Below, in pieces: positions 9,059-18,080 of a stretch of 64,000 bases of DNA. The notes under the pieces are model-generated. The model saw only the letters and a program-made list of their open reading frames with translations, did no database searches and was not told the origin of the DNA. Location of the stretch: assembly GCF_029675105.1 (NCBI RefSeq), contig NZ_JAQQFV010000004.1, forward strand, positions 248,001 through 312,000, given 5' to 3'. Source of the DNA: Nocardia anocheti. Its GTDB lineage: Bacteria; Actinomycetota; Actinomycetes; Mycobacteriales; Mycobacteriaceae. Within the stretch, counting starts at the first letter, position 1. Every line of letters starts with the position of its first letter. A program made the position numbers and the translations under genes.

Positions 9059-10785
9059 TGCAAGATTCCGCGCTGGCTTGGGTGTGGATCGCGGGGTTCG
9101 CTGTGGTCGGAATCGGCTACGGCGTGTCCCGAATCCACCAACAAGGCACATCGTGGCTGGTGATCGCCTTGGTCACGGTCGTGCTCGTCCTGATGTTGAG
9201 CGTACTGGGGTGGGCAGTGCGCAAGGCGTGGCCACGTGAGACGCCGGACAGACTGCTGCGTGACAAGAGCCAGATCTCGGACATGCTCCCCAAGCAAGCC
9301 GCTCAGCGGGGCGTGGGTCTGCGTGCCTCCCTCGAATCCGCCAAAGGCGTGTCCATGCGGGAACTGGCCCCGCTGATCGGCCGGCTGCTGGGCAAGCTGA
9401 TCTACGCCTCCTGGGAGGACTTCACCATCGTGCTGATGGGCCCACGCAGCAACAAGACCTCCGCTGTCGCGGTCCCGCGCATCCTGTCCGCGCCCGGCGC
9501 GGTGATCGCCACCTCGAACAAACCCGACCTATGGATTCTCACCGCAGCCCTGCGCGAGGCCGTCGGACCGGTCTACGTCTTCGACCCCGGAAAGATCGCC
9601 TACGCCACCCAAACCTGGTGGTGGAACATCCTTTCCAGCATCACGACGTTGCGCGAGGCCAAAATGATCGCCGAGCACTTCATCGAGGAGAACCGCTCCG
9701 GAGGCTCCGCACAATCCGAAGACCCGTTCTTCGCACCCACCGGAAAGAACTTGCTCGCCTGGGCACTGCTGGCCGCCGCGCTGAGCGGACGCACCATGCG
9801 CGATGTCTTGGACTGGATCGACACCTACTCCGACAAGCCGATCGACATCCTGCACCAGCACGGAAATCGCCGCGCGGGCAACGCATTCGCCGCCGTGCTG
9901 GATCTGCCACCCGAGACACGAGGCGGTGTCTTCGGTGAAGCTCAGACCGCGCTGGCGTCGGTCCAGGACGAGGAAACCCTGCGTTGGATCACCCCACCGC
10001 ACACGTGGGAACAGCCGACCACGGCCAAGATCGCCGAACTCGACCTGTGGACCGTATTCGCCTACGAAGGTGACCGGGCCCCGACGCTGTACCTGATGAC
10101 CCAGGAAGGTGGATCGAGCAGCGCGGGCGCGGTGATCGCGGCGATGGTCGCCAAGCTCTTCGAACTCGGAGACCTCGCGGCCTCGGCACACGGCGGACGG
10201 GTCGATCCGCCGCTGACCCTCGTCCTCGACGAATGCGCCAACATCTGCAAGATCAAGCGGCTGCCGAAGCTCGCCTCGCACCTAGGGTCGAAGTCGATGT
10301 GCGTAACCGCCATCTTCCAGTCCGAAGCGCAGATCATCTCCACGTGGGGCGCCGACGAAGCAGCCGCGCTGTGGGGCGCATCGACAGTGCGTCTGCTCGG
10401 CGCCGGACTCCAAGATGAGCCGTTCCTGCGCAAAATCTCCGGGCTGGTAGGCCAGTACAAACCCCGCGAGCGCCGCCGCTCCCACGGCCCCGGCGGTGTC
10501 ACCACCTCCAACGACCGCGGCTCACTCGAGCCGATCATGCCCGTCGAAGACATCGCCGCGATGAAGAAGCACAACGCGTTGCTGATCCGGCAGTCGTCCA
10601 AGCCGGTGCTGATCGACCTCATCCCCTGGTACACCGAGCCGGACAAAGGCGACATCGAACGCGTCCGAGACGAAGCCACCCAGGAGGTGCAGAAGGCCGC
10701 GATCGAGCACCTCGGCCCGGCCAACCCGGTCGCGAAAACGCTACGACGTCGATTCGCCGACGACACGGAAGCGAGTGCGGCGTGA
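9058..10785 (+). CDS. TraG/VirD4-type coupling protein (conjugative DNA-transfer ATPase)
   Basis: A 575-residue membrane ATPase with two N-terminal helices (about 5-25 and 32-55). The P-loop GPRSNKTS at about residue 128 carries Asn where Gly usually precedes Lys-Thr, and a Walker B strand LVLDECANI lies near residue 390. FQSEAQI and the downstream TVRLLG region fit the RecA-like motor of type IV coupling proteins. These receive the relaxase-DNA complex at the inner membrane and feed it to the VirB4-powered channel. Upstream lie the VirB4-like gene and a motor-less paralogue; a DUF4913-type gene overlaps downstream. The ATG overlaps the preceding TGA. Confidence 0.88.
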   Translation: MQDSALAWVWIAGFAVVGIGYGVSRIHQQGTSWLVIALVTVVLVLMLSVLGWAVRKAWPRETPDRLLRDKSQISDMLPKQAAQRGVGLRASLESAKGVSMRELAPLIGRLLGKLIYASWEDFTIVLMGPRSNKTSAVAVPRILSAPGAVIATSNKPDLWILTAALREAVGPVYVFDPGKIAYATQTWWWNILSSITTLREAKMIAEHFIEENRSGGSAQSEDPFFAPTGKNLLAWALLAAALSGRTMRDVLDWIDTYSDKPIDILHQHGNRRAGNAFAAVLDLPPETRGGVFGEAQTALASVQDEETLRWITPPHTWEQPTTAKIAELDLWTVFAYEGDRAPTLYLMTQEGGSSSAGAVIAAMVAKLFELGDLAASAHGGRVDPPLTLVLDECANICKIKRLPKLASHLGSKSMCVTAIFQSEAQIISTWGADEAAALWGASTVRLLGAGLQDEPFLRKISGLVGQYKPRERRRSHGPGGVTTSNDRGSLEPIMPVEDIAAMKKHNALLIRQSSKPVLIDLIPWYTEPDKGDIERVRDEATQEVQKAAIEHLGPANPVAKTLRRRFADDTEASAA

Positions 10786-11423
10786 GCACCGGCGAGTCCG
10801 CGGACACCGCCGAATTGCGTGACCAGCTGGCGATGCTGAGCGAGGCGCTCGTCGAGATGCGCAACCAGAATCGCCTGCTCTCAACGAAGGTCGAGCGTAT
10901 CGACGCTACCGCCGCACGGTCAGCCCAAGGTCTTGATCAGTTCGAGACAGCTCTAGGGGTCCTGGCCGACCGGCTGGCCGAGAACATGAGAACCGCGACA
11001 GTCACCGAAATTCCACCGAGCGCACCCGAACCGTCGACAGCCGCGACGGCTACTCCCGCCGGCGCGGGCGTAGACCAGATCGACATGAAGGTGCTGTTGG
11101 ACTGGGTGATCGCCAATATCGGTGAGTGGGCGCAACGCAAGTTGCCCCGCTCGGCGACGAGCACCGCCAACGGTGCGATCTGCTGGTGCTCACAATGGTA
11201 CGAACACCCGGAGGCGGTCAGCGTGCTGTGGTCACTACGCCGCGCATGGCTCGATGCTGTCGTACAGCCAGGCGCCGCGATGGCCACATACTTCCGCGAC
11301 TACTTCTATCCCCTGCTCAACACCCTCAGTAACCCCGCCGGACCGTTCTACGCCTGTACCCCCGAGATCCACGACCCTGATGCCAAGTTCATCCCGGTCG
11401 TCCCATCAATTCTCCGACCGTGA
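10782..11423 (+). CDS. DUF4913-type protein
   Basis: A 213-residue soluble protein. The N-terminus (about 1-70) is a predicted coiled coil with repeated Leu/Ala/Arg heptads, followed by an Ala/Thr/Pro linker. The C-terminal domain (about 105-200) carries WCSQWYEHPEAVSVLW and FRDYFYPLLN, which I recognise as typical of DUF4913 proteins encoded next to actinobacterial coupling-protein genes. The start is GTG, overlapping the coupling-protein stop. It probably works with the coupling protein, for example as an adaptor, but no activity is known. It closes the transfer operon; 190 non-coding bases follow. Confidence 0.8.
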   Translation: MSTGESADTAELRDQLAMLSEALVEMRNQNRLLSTKVERIDATAARSAQGLDQFETALGVLADRLAENMRTATVTEIPPSAPEPSTAATATPAGAGVDQIDMKVLLDWVIANIGEWAQRKLPRSATSTANGAICWCSQWYEHPEAVSVLWSLRRAWLDAVVQPGAAMATYFRDYFYPLLNTLSNPAGPFYACTPEIHDPDAKFIPVVPSILRP

Positions 11424-11521
11424 ACCAAATAAAACGGGCACCGAGAGCCGACCATTGCTGCCCGCATATCCCCACCTGGCAGTTGCCCCGACACAGGGGC
11501 GGACCTTGATCGCACTCGCTC

Positions 11522-11573
11522 GCCCGACAGGCCGCCGCGGTCGCGCGATACGATCGACCGAGCGATGTCGGGC
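11522..11573. promoter_or_regulatory. Nested inverted repeat upstream of the ESX-substrate cassette
   Basis: Outer arms GCCCGACA (11522-11529) and TGTCGGGC (11566-11573) enclose inner arms CGGTCG (11538-11543) and CGACCG (11555-11560). The element lies 40-90 bases before the first cassette gene, in the 190-base gap after the transfer operon. It could be an operator or an RNA structure. No convincing -35/-10 pair was identified here. Confidence 0.35.
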
Positions 11574-11613
11574 AGGCCGCTGGACCGGTGCGCCGGTTCC
11601 GGGAGGAGGGGCG

Positions 11614-11871
11614 ATGGATCCGGAACAGATCAGAGCTGTTCACCGGGGGTGGGAATCGATCCACTCCGATCTCGATCAGGCGGTGCGAACCTTCGCGGCC
11701 CAGGTCGACGAGCATGCCCATCGCCACGGCGCCGTTGCCGCAGTGGCAGCGCTCGCGGCGTACCTGCGAGACGCGCGGAGCATGGTCGACGATGTGGGCC
11801 AGGTCGCCGCGCAAGCGAAGCTGATTCGGACCGCGATCGAGAGCGCTCACCACACGGCGCGGTGGAATTGA
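11614..11871 (+). CDS. Small helical protein, likely ESX/WXG100-type partner
   Basis: An 85-residue, almost entirely helical protein with no cysteine, signal peptide or membrane segment, preceded by a strong GGAGGAGGGG ribosome-binding site. A Gly-Trp-Glu (GWES) early in the first helix and two amphipathic helices are in keeping with WXG100/DUF2580-like small partners of type VII secretion. It lies directly upstream of a PPE-like gene and EspG, which supports such a role. The canonical central WxG turn is not clear, so family membership is tentative. Confidence 0.65.
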   Translation: MDPEQIRAVHRGWESIHSDLDQAVRTFAAQVDEHAHRHGAVAAVAALAAYLRDARSMVDDVGQVAAQAKLIRTAIESAHHTARWN

Positions 11872-11917
11872 TCGTGGATCGAGGGAACCGAAGCGAGCGC
11901 GGGTGCGTCTAAGTCTA

Positions 11918-11932
11918 TGGAAGCATCTTCCA
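11918..11932. promoter_or_regulatory. Palindrome TGGAAG-cat-CTTCCA
   Basis: Perfect 6-bp arms with a 3-base spacer, 37 bases ahead of the PPE-like gene. The spacing and symmetry suit a dimeric regulator's operator. The flanking AAGTCTATG may contain a weak -10. Assigned from symmetry alone. Confidence 0.3.
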
Positions 11933-11969
11933 CGCAGGTGACCAGGAGACGGAGTGAGGGGGCGGGCCG

Positions 11970-13616
11970 ATGAGCGATGACTCCGGCGAGAACGGTGGCG
12001 TCCTGCCGATCATTCTCGATGTCGGCGGCATACCGAGCGCGGCACAGCAGCAGGTTGTCGCACAGTTGGGCGCGACGCAGCAGCGAGTGAAGACCGCCAC
12101 CGAAGCGCTCACCGGTCAGGGCGCGGGCACGGACTCGGATTACGCCGTCACCGACGAACGTTTCGAGGGCATACCCGCCCAGCAGCTCTACAACGCGGTA
12201 CACGGGGAAGGCGGGATGGATATCACCGGGCTCGCGACCATGCGCGGTGTCTGGAATTCGGCGACGACCGACCTGGGGTCGGTGTCGGTCGGTATGCAGT
12301 CGCGGGTGCTGGCATTGTTGAACGACGGCGCGCTCACCGGTCAGGCTGGAAACGCGGCGGCAGCGGCGGCCACCCGGCTCGGTCAGGTCGCCAACCAGAT
12401 CTCCCAGGTGTTCTCCGCCGTCACAGGCCGTGCCGAACAGCTCTACTACACCGCCGAAGCGGTCCGCAAGGCCGTGCGACAACCACCGACGCCGATGGTC
12501 GTCATCGACCCGGACGACCCCGTCCAGTCCTTGATACCCGGCATCGCCAACCCCGAGACCGTCACCGTGGACCGCGAAGCCGAGAACCGGGTCAAAGCCG
12601 AGAACGTCGCCGCGATGAACACGATCTATAAGCCCGGTTACCCGCCTGCCGGATCAGGTGTTCCCGCCTACACCTTCGTCCCCGCCGCACTGGCTGGAGA
12701 CGGTGGCGGCCAAGGGAATTCGAGCGGACCAGGAAACACGAACCAGCCGACCGGGGCCGGTGACCCCTCGACCGGCACACCGGAAAACGACCAGCCCACG
12801 ACACCTACCACCGAAGACGATACGCCCGCCGACACCGGCGATCAGGCCGATGCGGGCGATTCGTCGGATGCGTCGTCAGACCAGTCCAGTACGGGCTCCG
12901 ACGGTGACCCCTCGACCGAACCTGCGCAGACCACGCCAGCGGGCACTGTACCGACGACCGTCTCGCCAGGCTCGATTCCACCGGGTGGAACGGCATCGCC
13001 GTTCGGCAGTGGTTCTCCCGGCGCGACCCCCGGCGCAGGCGGACCACTGGGAGGCGCGCCAGGTGCCTCGATTCCCGGGCAACCGTCACCCGGTGGTGCC
13101 GTGTCGGCTGCCGTTGGCGGTTCAGCGGCGCGACCGTCGATGTCACCCATGATGGGGCCGATGGGCTCGGGAGCGGGACAGCGACGCGGCGAACCAGACG
13201 ACGAACATACCGCCCCGGAGTATCTGAGGCAGGTCCAGCCCGACTGGCTCGAGGGCATCACCACCTATGACTCGGTCATCGGCGGCGAAGCTATCGCCGC
13301 CGAGCCGAACCCAACTCAGGCGCACCCCACGCAGCCGACACCGCCACCATCGGCGCCGCCGATCCCACGCCCGATTCCAGCATCGCTAGAACCGGCACCG
13401 TACAACAGCGCCGGCGACGCGCCGCGAACCGTCGCACCCGCCGCGGTTTCGGAGCCCACACAGCCTGATCGGTCACCGAGCACGGAGACCGATGCCGAGC
13501 CTTCCGCGGTCTCGGCGGAAATCGCGGCCCTGCTCAGCGAATACAATTGGGCTCCACCAAGTACCGACGCTGGCGCCGCTGGCAGTGTGGTCGAGCCAGA
13601 GCCTGGTCCGCGGTGA
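11970..13616 (+). CDS. PPE/WXG-like ESX substrate with long proline-rich tail
   Basis: A 548-residue protein. Residues 1-165 form a helical domain rich in Ala/Gln/Val, like the helical bundles of PPE or WXG-type ESX substrates. From about 215 to the C-terminus the chain is disordered and rich in Pro, Gly, Ser, Thr, Asp and Glu, with PPGGTASPFGSGSPGATPGA-like low complexity. There is no signal peptide. The next gene encodes an EspG-like chaperone, which binds PE/PPE substrates, and a GTGA overlap couples the two. Export through a host- or element-encoded ESX system is inferred; no EccC, EccD or MycP is in this window. Confidence 0.7.
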   Translation: MSDDSGENGGVLPIILDVGGIPSAAQQQVVAQLGATQQRVKTATEALTGQGAGTDSDYAVTDERFEGIPAQQLYNAVHGEGGMDITGLATMRGVWNSATTDLGSVSVGMQSRVLALLNDGALTGQAGNAAAAAATRLGQVANQISQVFSAVTGRAEQLYYTAEAVRKAVRQPPTPMVVIDPDDPVQSLIPGIANPETVTVDREAENRVKAENVAAMNTIYKPGYPPAGSGVPAYTFVPAALAGDGGGQGNSSGPGNTNQPTGAGDPSTGTPENDQPTTPTTEDDTPADTGDQADAGDSSDASSDQSSTGSDGDPSTEPAQTTPAGTVPTTVSPGSIPPGGTASPFGSGSPGATPGAGGPLGGAPGASIPGQPSPGGAVSAAVGGSAARPSMSPMMGPMGSGAGQRRGEPDDEHTAPEYLRQVQPDWLEGITTYDSVIGGEAIAAEPNPTQAHPTQPTPPPSAPPIPRPIPASLEPAPYNSAGDAPRTVAPAAVSEPTQPDRSPSTETDAEPSAVSAEIAALLSEYNWAPPSTDAGAAGSVVEPEPGPR

Positions 13617-14395
13617 GGTCGAGTTCCATCGATCTCACCACCGATGAGTTCGCCTGGCTGTGGCGGACCGCTGCCGGTGGTGACGAGTTCGACTTCCCAG
13701 ACCCGTTACGTATCACCGAGACCGCGACAACCACGGTCGAATACGCCCGGCAGACACGAGAATTCGAGCGGCGGTTCCCCGCACCCGCTGTCGCGGCTCT
13801 ACGTCCGGTCTTCGAAACCCTCGCCCACCCCGACAGCCGGATCCGCTGCTTCGGCACCACCGCCGACGGCAACGAGATCCGCACCCACGCCGCTATCGGC
13901 GACCGGGTAGCGGTCATCCTGCACCAACAGCCAGGCCCCCGCGAGCACAGCGGACCACTTCGCCTCGCCTTGGCAGACCCGTTCGCCGCCGCCGCGCACG
14001 TCGTGGCAACCATGCCGCGCGCCGCACCCGGTGGCGCCGGGTCGATGCTCGGCTACACGCCACGAGTCCGTGGCGATGAATCACCCACCAGCCAGCTCAG
14101 GACCGCTGACGGGAGGCTGCCGGTAGACGAGAGAATCCGCAGACTCGCCCGATTACGTCGCAGCGCCGAGGGGCAACTGGTGATCGAACGCGATCCGACC
14201 AGCGCGCATCCGTGGCCACCTCGCTATCTGTCCTGGATCGATATCCCACCCGGGCACTTCGCCTCCGGCCGTTACCTGGTCGAGATACGCAACCACGAAA
14301 CCATCGTCACAGCCGCCTCGGCCGACCGGATCGTGCGGGAACTCCGTCGCCACGCCGGTCTCAGGTCAGGCCATCAAGGAAGGAATGTGTCATGA
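13613..14395 (+). CDS. espG: EspG-like ESX secretion chaperone
   Basis: A 260-residue cytoplasmic protein of the usual EspG length. The N-terminus begins with LTTDEFAWLWRTAAG, followed by alternating beta segments (AAIGDRVAVILHQQPG), a central Arg/Pro-rich portion and a C-terminal RYLVEIRNHE strand. EspG proteins bind the helical tip of PE-PPE substrates and keep them soluble for ESX export. The GTG start was chosen because it overlaps the upstream stop (GTGA) and because the frame upstream runs inside the PPE-like gene. A strong AAGGAAGGA site for the next gene lies at its 3' end. Confidence 0.75.
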   Translation: MRSSSIDLTTDEFAWLWRTAAGGDEFDFPDPLRITETATTTVEYARQTREFERRFPAPAVAALRPVFETLAHPDSRIRCFGTTADGNEIRTHAAIGDRVAVILHQQPGPREHSGPLRLALADPFAAAAHVVATMPRAAPGGAGSMLGYTPRVRGDESPTSQLRTADGRLPVDERIRRLARLRRSAEGQLVIERDPTSAHPWPPRYLSWIDIPPGHFASGRYLVEIRNHETIVTAASADRIVRELRRHAGLRSGHQGRNVS

Positions 14396-14787
14396 GCGGA
14401 CAACTACCCAAAATCGACTACGGACAGGCGCAAATCGGCGCGTTCAAAGAAGTCGCCACGAACGGCACGTTCGAGTACAACCCTGACGGAGTACGCGCGA
14501 TCGTCGAATGGTACGACCAAATGATTGACGAGATCATCGAGATACGCGAATCGTTACGCGACGCCGAGGGCGTCGGAAGCTTCGGCGGATTCGACTCATC
14601 CAAAGAACTCCGCGCCGGGTTCATCTGGAAGGCCACCGAGGGCCGGCACGTGCTGGACCAGCTCATCAATGGAATTTTCGAAGTCCAAGAAGGATTTCTG
14701 ATCGCTGGAAAGATGATGACCGAAGTTGATGAGTTGAACCAGCGACGACTCCAACACCAGGCGAGCATGATAGGTAGCCCGTCGTGA
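14392..14787 (+). CDS. Helical hypothetical protein of the ESX cassette
   Basis: A 131-residue helical protein without signal peptide, preceded by AAGGAAGGAATG. It contains YNPDGVRAIVEWYDQMIDEI followed by a second helix around EGRHVLDQLINGIFEV. Helix-turn-helix hairpins of this size, sandwiched between EspG and a lipoprotein gene in an ESX cassette, are often secreted substrates or partners; this is inferred. Third codon positions are less G/C-biased than in the transfer operon, so this part of the cassette may be a later acquisition. ATGA/GTGA overlaps join it to both neighbours. Confidence 0.7.
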   Translation: MSGQLPKIDYGQAQIGAFKEVATNGTFEYNPDGVRAIVEWYDQMIDEIIEIRESLRDAEGVGSFGGFDSSKELRAGFIWKATEGRHVLDQLINGIFEVQEGFLIAGKMMTEVDELNQRRLQHQASMIGSPS

Positions 14788-15395
14788 TCACACGCAACAT
14801 GATGGTTGTTGGCCTAGCCTGTTGCGCGACATACATTCTCGCCGCTTGCGGAACCAGCGGCCCGCAGCCGTCTGGTTCGCCTGATACTCCATCGACTACA
14901 GCGGTACCGATGCGGGTCACCGTAGAACCGGCACCACATCAGCCATCCCGGGCCGGAATCACCGTCAAATACGATCCGTGCTTCACAGTGCCGGATTCAG
15001 TCCCGGAAACGCTCGGCTTCGCGGTCGAAACCCGTGAACGCAACGACTACGTCTTCGAGGACTACGCCTTCATCGGTTGCGAATTCGACCGCCTCGAGAA
15101 GGCTCGATTCAGCGATCGAATGAGCCGTGTAGGCGGCCTGACCGTGTGGTCTTCTGGTATCACGTTGGACGAGTTCCGGGCCAAGGAGTTCAAGGACTCC
15201 CAAGACATCGTCGTCGGTGGCCGTCCAGCGATCTCGTACTCCTCTACGACCGCTGGTGCGTGTCATATCGCGATGTCAGGTCCAGACGGAGTAATCCAGG
15301 TCAATTTGTCCGACTCACCGCAGACCACATGGCGCGCCTGTGATCACATCCTTGAGGCCGCCGCAGCGGTCGAAGCAACACTGCCGGACAAGTAG
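14784..15395 (+). CDS. DUF3558-like lipoprotein
   Basis: A 203-residue lipoprotein. A signal peptide of about 21 residues ends in the lipobox LAAC, with the cysteine near residue 22 from the GTG. A Ser/Thr/Pro linker follows, then a domain with a Pro-Cys-Phe early (YDPCFTVPDSV), a second Cys (GCEFD) and later CHIAMS and ACDHIL. This Cys spacing is typical of DUF3558 lipoproteins, common in Nocardia and mycobacteria and often next to ESX substrates. GTG overlaps the previous stop; an ATG five codons later is a credible alternative. Confidence 0.75.
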   Translation: MITRNMMVVGLACCATYILAACGTSGPQPSGSPDTPSTTAVPMRVTVEPAPHQPSRAGITVKYDPCFTVPDSVPETLGFAVETRERNDYVFEDYAFIGCEFDRLEKARFSDRMSRVGGLTVWSSGITLDEFRAKEFKDSQDIVVGGRPAISYSSTTAGACHIAMSGPDGVIQVNLSDSPQTTWRACDHILEAAAAVEATLPDK

Positions 15396-15411
15396 AGATG
15401 AAGGGGGAACG

Positions 15412-15762
15412 GTGGCGGACAGTTTGAAAGCCGATATCGACGAGCTGAATCGGCTCAGCGGCGTCGTGCAGGGCTTGGCGCAGGAAGCGGGCGCGGTCGC
15501 CTGCGGTAAGGGTGCGGTGCAGGCATTCGGTACGGGGCGCCCCGGTGGGGTGATGGCCTCGCACGAGAAGGCCATCACGATCACGACGACCCTGCTGCAC
15601 GACGCCTTGCGGGAAGGGGCCGAGGCCCGCCTGGTCAGCGTCGCCCAAGCGATGTCACACACGGCGACGACGTTCAAGGACCAGGACGAGTCCGCCCGCG
15701 ATCAACTCGTGGCGCTGTACAACAACACCACGGGCGCTTGGACTTCGGAGGCTGCGCAATGA
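15412..15762 (+). CDS. Small ESX-type helical protein (EspC/DUF2580-like)
   Basis: A 116-residue helical protein starting with GTG behind AAGGGGGAAC. It has two long helices (about 1-30 and 50-100) and no signal peptide or membrane segment. It overlaps the start of the large WXG protein by ATGA, the arrangement expected of a small secretion partner encoded directly before its large substrate. The size and helical hairpin fit EspC/DUF2580 or WXG100 relatives; no WxG tripeptide is visible, so the family is left open. Confidence 0.7.
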   Translation: MADSLKADIDELNRLSGVVQGLAQEAGAVACGKGAVQAFGTGRPGGVMASHEKAITITTTLLHDALREGAEARLVSVAQAMSHTATTFKDQDESARDQLVALYNNTTGAWTSEAAQ

Positions 15763-18080
15763 GTTTGACCTTCGATCAACTCCACGGTTGGCGCCCGCAC
15801 GACCTTGTCGAGGTCGCCGGGGAATGGACGAACCTCGCCAACGCCCTCGACGGAGTCTTCGACCGGTACACCAACGCCCTGGTCCGCACCACCGATGGTG
15901 GCTACTGGCAGGGTTCGGCCGCCGACGCCGCCCAGCAGCGTGCCGGTGAGGATCGACGGCACCTGGCCGACATGACCGATCAGGTACGGGGTCTGTCGAC
16001 TCTTCTCAACGAGAACTGGTACGGCATCGAAGCCGCCCTGCAACGCGCCAAGGGCGGTCTGGCCGGACTCCGCGACAAGGGGTACAACCCTTCCGGCGAC
16101 ACCTCGGTCAGCTTGTTCTGCAGCCGGATCACCTCGATGATGGTCAACGGCAAGACGTTCAAAGAACTCCCCGAGACAGACCAACTCGCGATCCTCCGCC
16201 TGGCGGTCGACCTCAATGATGGTGCGGCGGCGGCGAAATCCGCCGACGACAGCCTGCGCCAGCAACTCGAACTCAAGGCCGCCGGACTGCCCGCGATGTT
16301 CACCAGCGCGGCAGCACTGGGCACCGGCCAGGGTAGCGCCGATGCCACCGACTTGGTCAACGGAACCTTCAGCCCCGCCGACGTCGCGCGACTCGTCGAC
16401 GCGGGCACCTTGCCGGCCGACCAACTGGCCGCCTTGCAGGCCGGCCAGGACATCACGGTCCCGGCCTCCACCATGCAGTACATGACCGAACTCGCGCGCG
16501 GACTCGACGGCAAGAGCCCTCAGGAAATCCAGCAGATCATGGACAAGCTGCCACCCGAAGGCAAACAGGCCTTGTCGAACAGCCTCAACCTGGTGTCCAA
16601 CGAACGCGTGAAAGCCGGACCGGCGGGCAACGGCAGCTTCGACAAACTACCGACCAAGGTTCGTGAGTCGCTGACCCGTGACGACCTCGTCGTCACCGGG
16701 ACCGAGGTGGGCCAGGGTTACCGATATGACACGGTGAAGCTCAACGGTGTGGCCGACAACCAGGCCATCGCGGCTATCGTTTCCGCAGGTGATGACCGCT
16801 ACCAGCAGGGCAGCACCCTGGACCGGAACTTGCTCGACGTCGGCCGCCAATACCTCAACGCCCAGGTCGCATGGGAACAAGACCCGGACAAAGCGTTCAC
16901 CGCCCTCACCGTCGACGGACAACCCTTCAGCGGCACCCCGGTCACCGAACCGATCATGCAAGCCGTCGGCGACGACAAGATCGCCGTCGAACAAGTCCTC
17001 AGCGGCGGCCAGGGTAAAGACTTCGTCACCGACATGCTCGTCCACGACTGGACCGACGACGGCAAAGCCGCCTCGACCCTGTTCACCTTCAACGACGGCG
17101 ACGCCGTCGTCACCGACCCGAACAACCCGGTCGACGTCGGAACCGCACACCGAACCGGCAACATCATGAGCATGGTAGGCGAATGGGTCTCCACCGATGA
17201 GCAGTGGCAGAAATTCGCCGACGTCGGCGACAACCAATCAGCTGGAGAACGCAACCCCGCCCTGATACAAGGGCTGTCGACCAGCATGTCCCCCTACGTC
17301 AGCGCGCTCGCAGGCGACAATCACCGTACTGACCTTCCGGGGTTCGACACCATGCCCGACGGGAAGAGCTGGATCGACCCGGATAACCGCCTGACCTTCG
17401 ACGGGTCGCGGCGAGTATTCGCGCTCATGAATACCGATGAGGTGGCGGGAAAGCAATTCACTGGTGCCGCCATGGAACAGGTGCTGCGATACGAGGCCGA
17501 CTACGCCCAGAACCCTCAGCGCAGCGGTGTCGAAAGGAATCTCGAGTTCGCAGGTGCGCTAAATGGAATATCCGATCGCGGCCTGCAAGATGGGCTACAA
17601 GCCTCTGTCGACAACAAGAATGATATCGCCCAGGAAGCCTACGCTCGCAAGTCTGCCGCTTATGACGCATTGAAGGCCGGAACACAGTTCTTGGCGACAG
17701 GAACCGGACTTGGCGCAGGTGCGAACCCATTGATCGCCGAGGGATTCAACCGGGTCGCCGACGGCGGTGGAAATCCGTTGAAAGATGCGATCATCGGCGC
17801 TGCGCCCACCGCGACTGGCGATGTTGAGCTTCGCCCACCGAACTTCACTTTGCGAAACTATGAAGTGCTTACCCGTATGGATATTTCGCAAGACCTTCGG
17901 AACGAGTATCCGCAGCTCTTTAACGGCGGCACACTCAAATCCTGGCAGGAATTGTCAGGAACCGGAGACTCGTCCGGCCCGAATTTCACGCCGGATTTGA
18001 ATGAGCTCATGGGACGAGTCGGCGACCCACAAGTATTTGTCAACGCATACAACCGGGCAACCTTGGGGGCTGCGTCATGA
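15759..18080 (+). CDS. Large WXG-type ESX substrate with duplicated C-terminal domain
   Basis: A 773-residue protein. The N-terminus is WXG100-like, with YWQGSAADAAQQR around residue 48 inside a helical hairpin (about 1-110). The remainder is a long helical repeat-like region, and the C-terminal domain (about 425-773) begins near DMLVHDWTDDGKAASTLFTF and ends with DLNELMGRVGD. I recall relatives in mycobacteria and Nocardia described as having a TPR-like repeat region. There is no signal peptide, as expected for ESX export. The C-terminal domain recurs as a separate lipoprotein in the next gene. Third codon positions become less G/C-rich after about 17400, suggesting a mosaic origin. Confidence 0.75.
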   Translation: MSLTFDQLHGWRPHDLVEVAGEWTNLANALDGVFDRYTNALVRTTDGGYWQGSAADAAQQRAGEDRRHLADMTDQVRGLSTLLNENWYGIEAALQRAKGGLAGLRDKGYNPSGDTSVSLFCSRITSMMVNGKTFKELPETDQLAILRLAVDLNDGAAAAKSADDSLRQQLELKAAGLPAMFTSAAALGTGQGSADATDLVNGTFSPADVARLVDAGTLPADQLAALQAGQDITVPASTMQYMTELARGLDGKSPQEIQQIMDKLPPEGKQALSNSLNLVSNERVKAGPAGNGSFDKLPTKVRESLTRDDLVVTGTEVGQGYRYDTVKLNGVADNQAIAAIVSAGDDRYQQGSTLDRNLLDVGRQYLNAQVAWEQDPDKAFTALTVDGQPFSGTPVTEPIMQAVGDDKIAVEQVLSGGQGKDFVTDMLVHDWTDDGKAASTLFTFNDGDAVVTDPNNPVDVGTAHRTGNIMSMVGEWVSTDEQWQKFADVGDNQSAGERNPALIQGLSTSMSPYVSALAGDNHRTDLPGFDTMPDGKSWIDPDNRLTFDGSRRVFALMNTDEVAGKQFTGAAMEQVLRYEADYAQNPQRSGVERNLEFAGALNGISDRGLQDGLQASVDNKNDIAQEAYARKSAAYDALKAGTQFLATGTGLGAGANPLIAEGFNRVADGGGNPLKDAIIGAAPTATGDVELRPPNFTLRNYEVLTRMDISQDLRNEYPQLFNGGTLKSWQELSGTGDSSGPNFTPDLNELMGRVGDPQVFVNAYNRATLGAAS

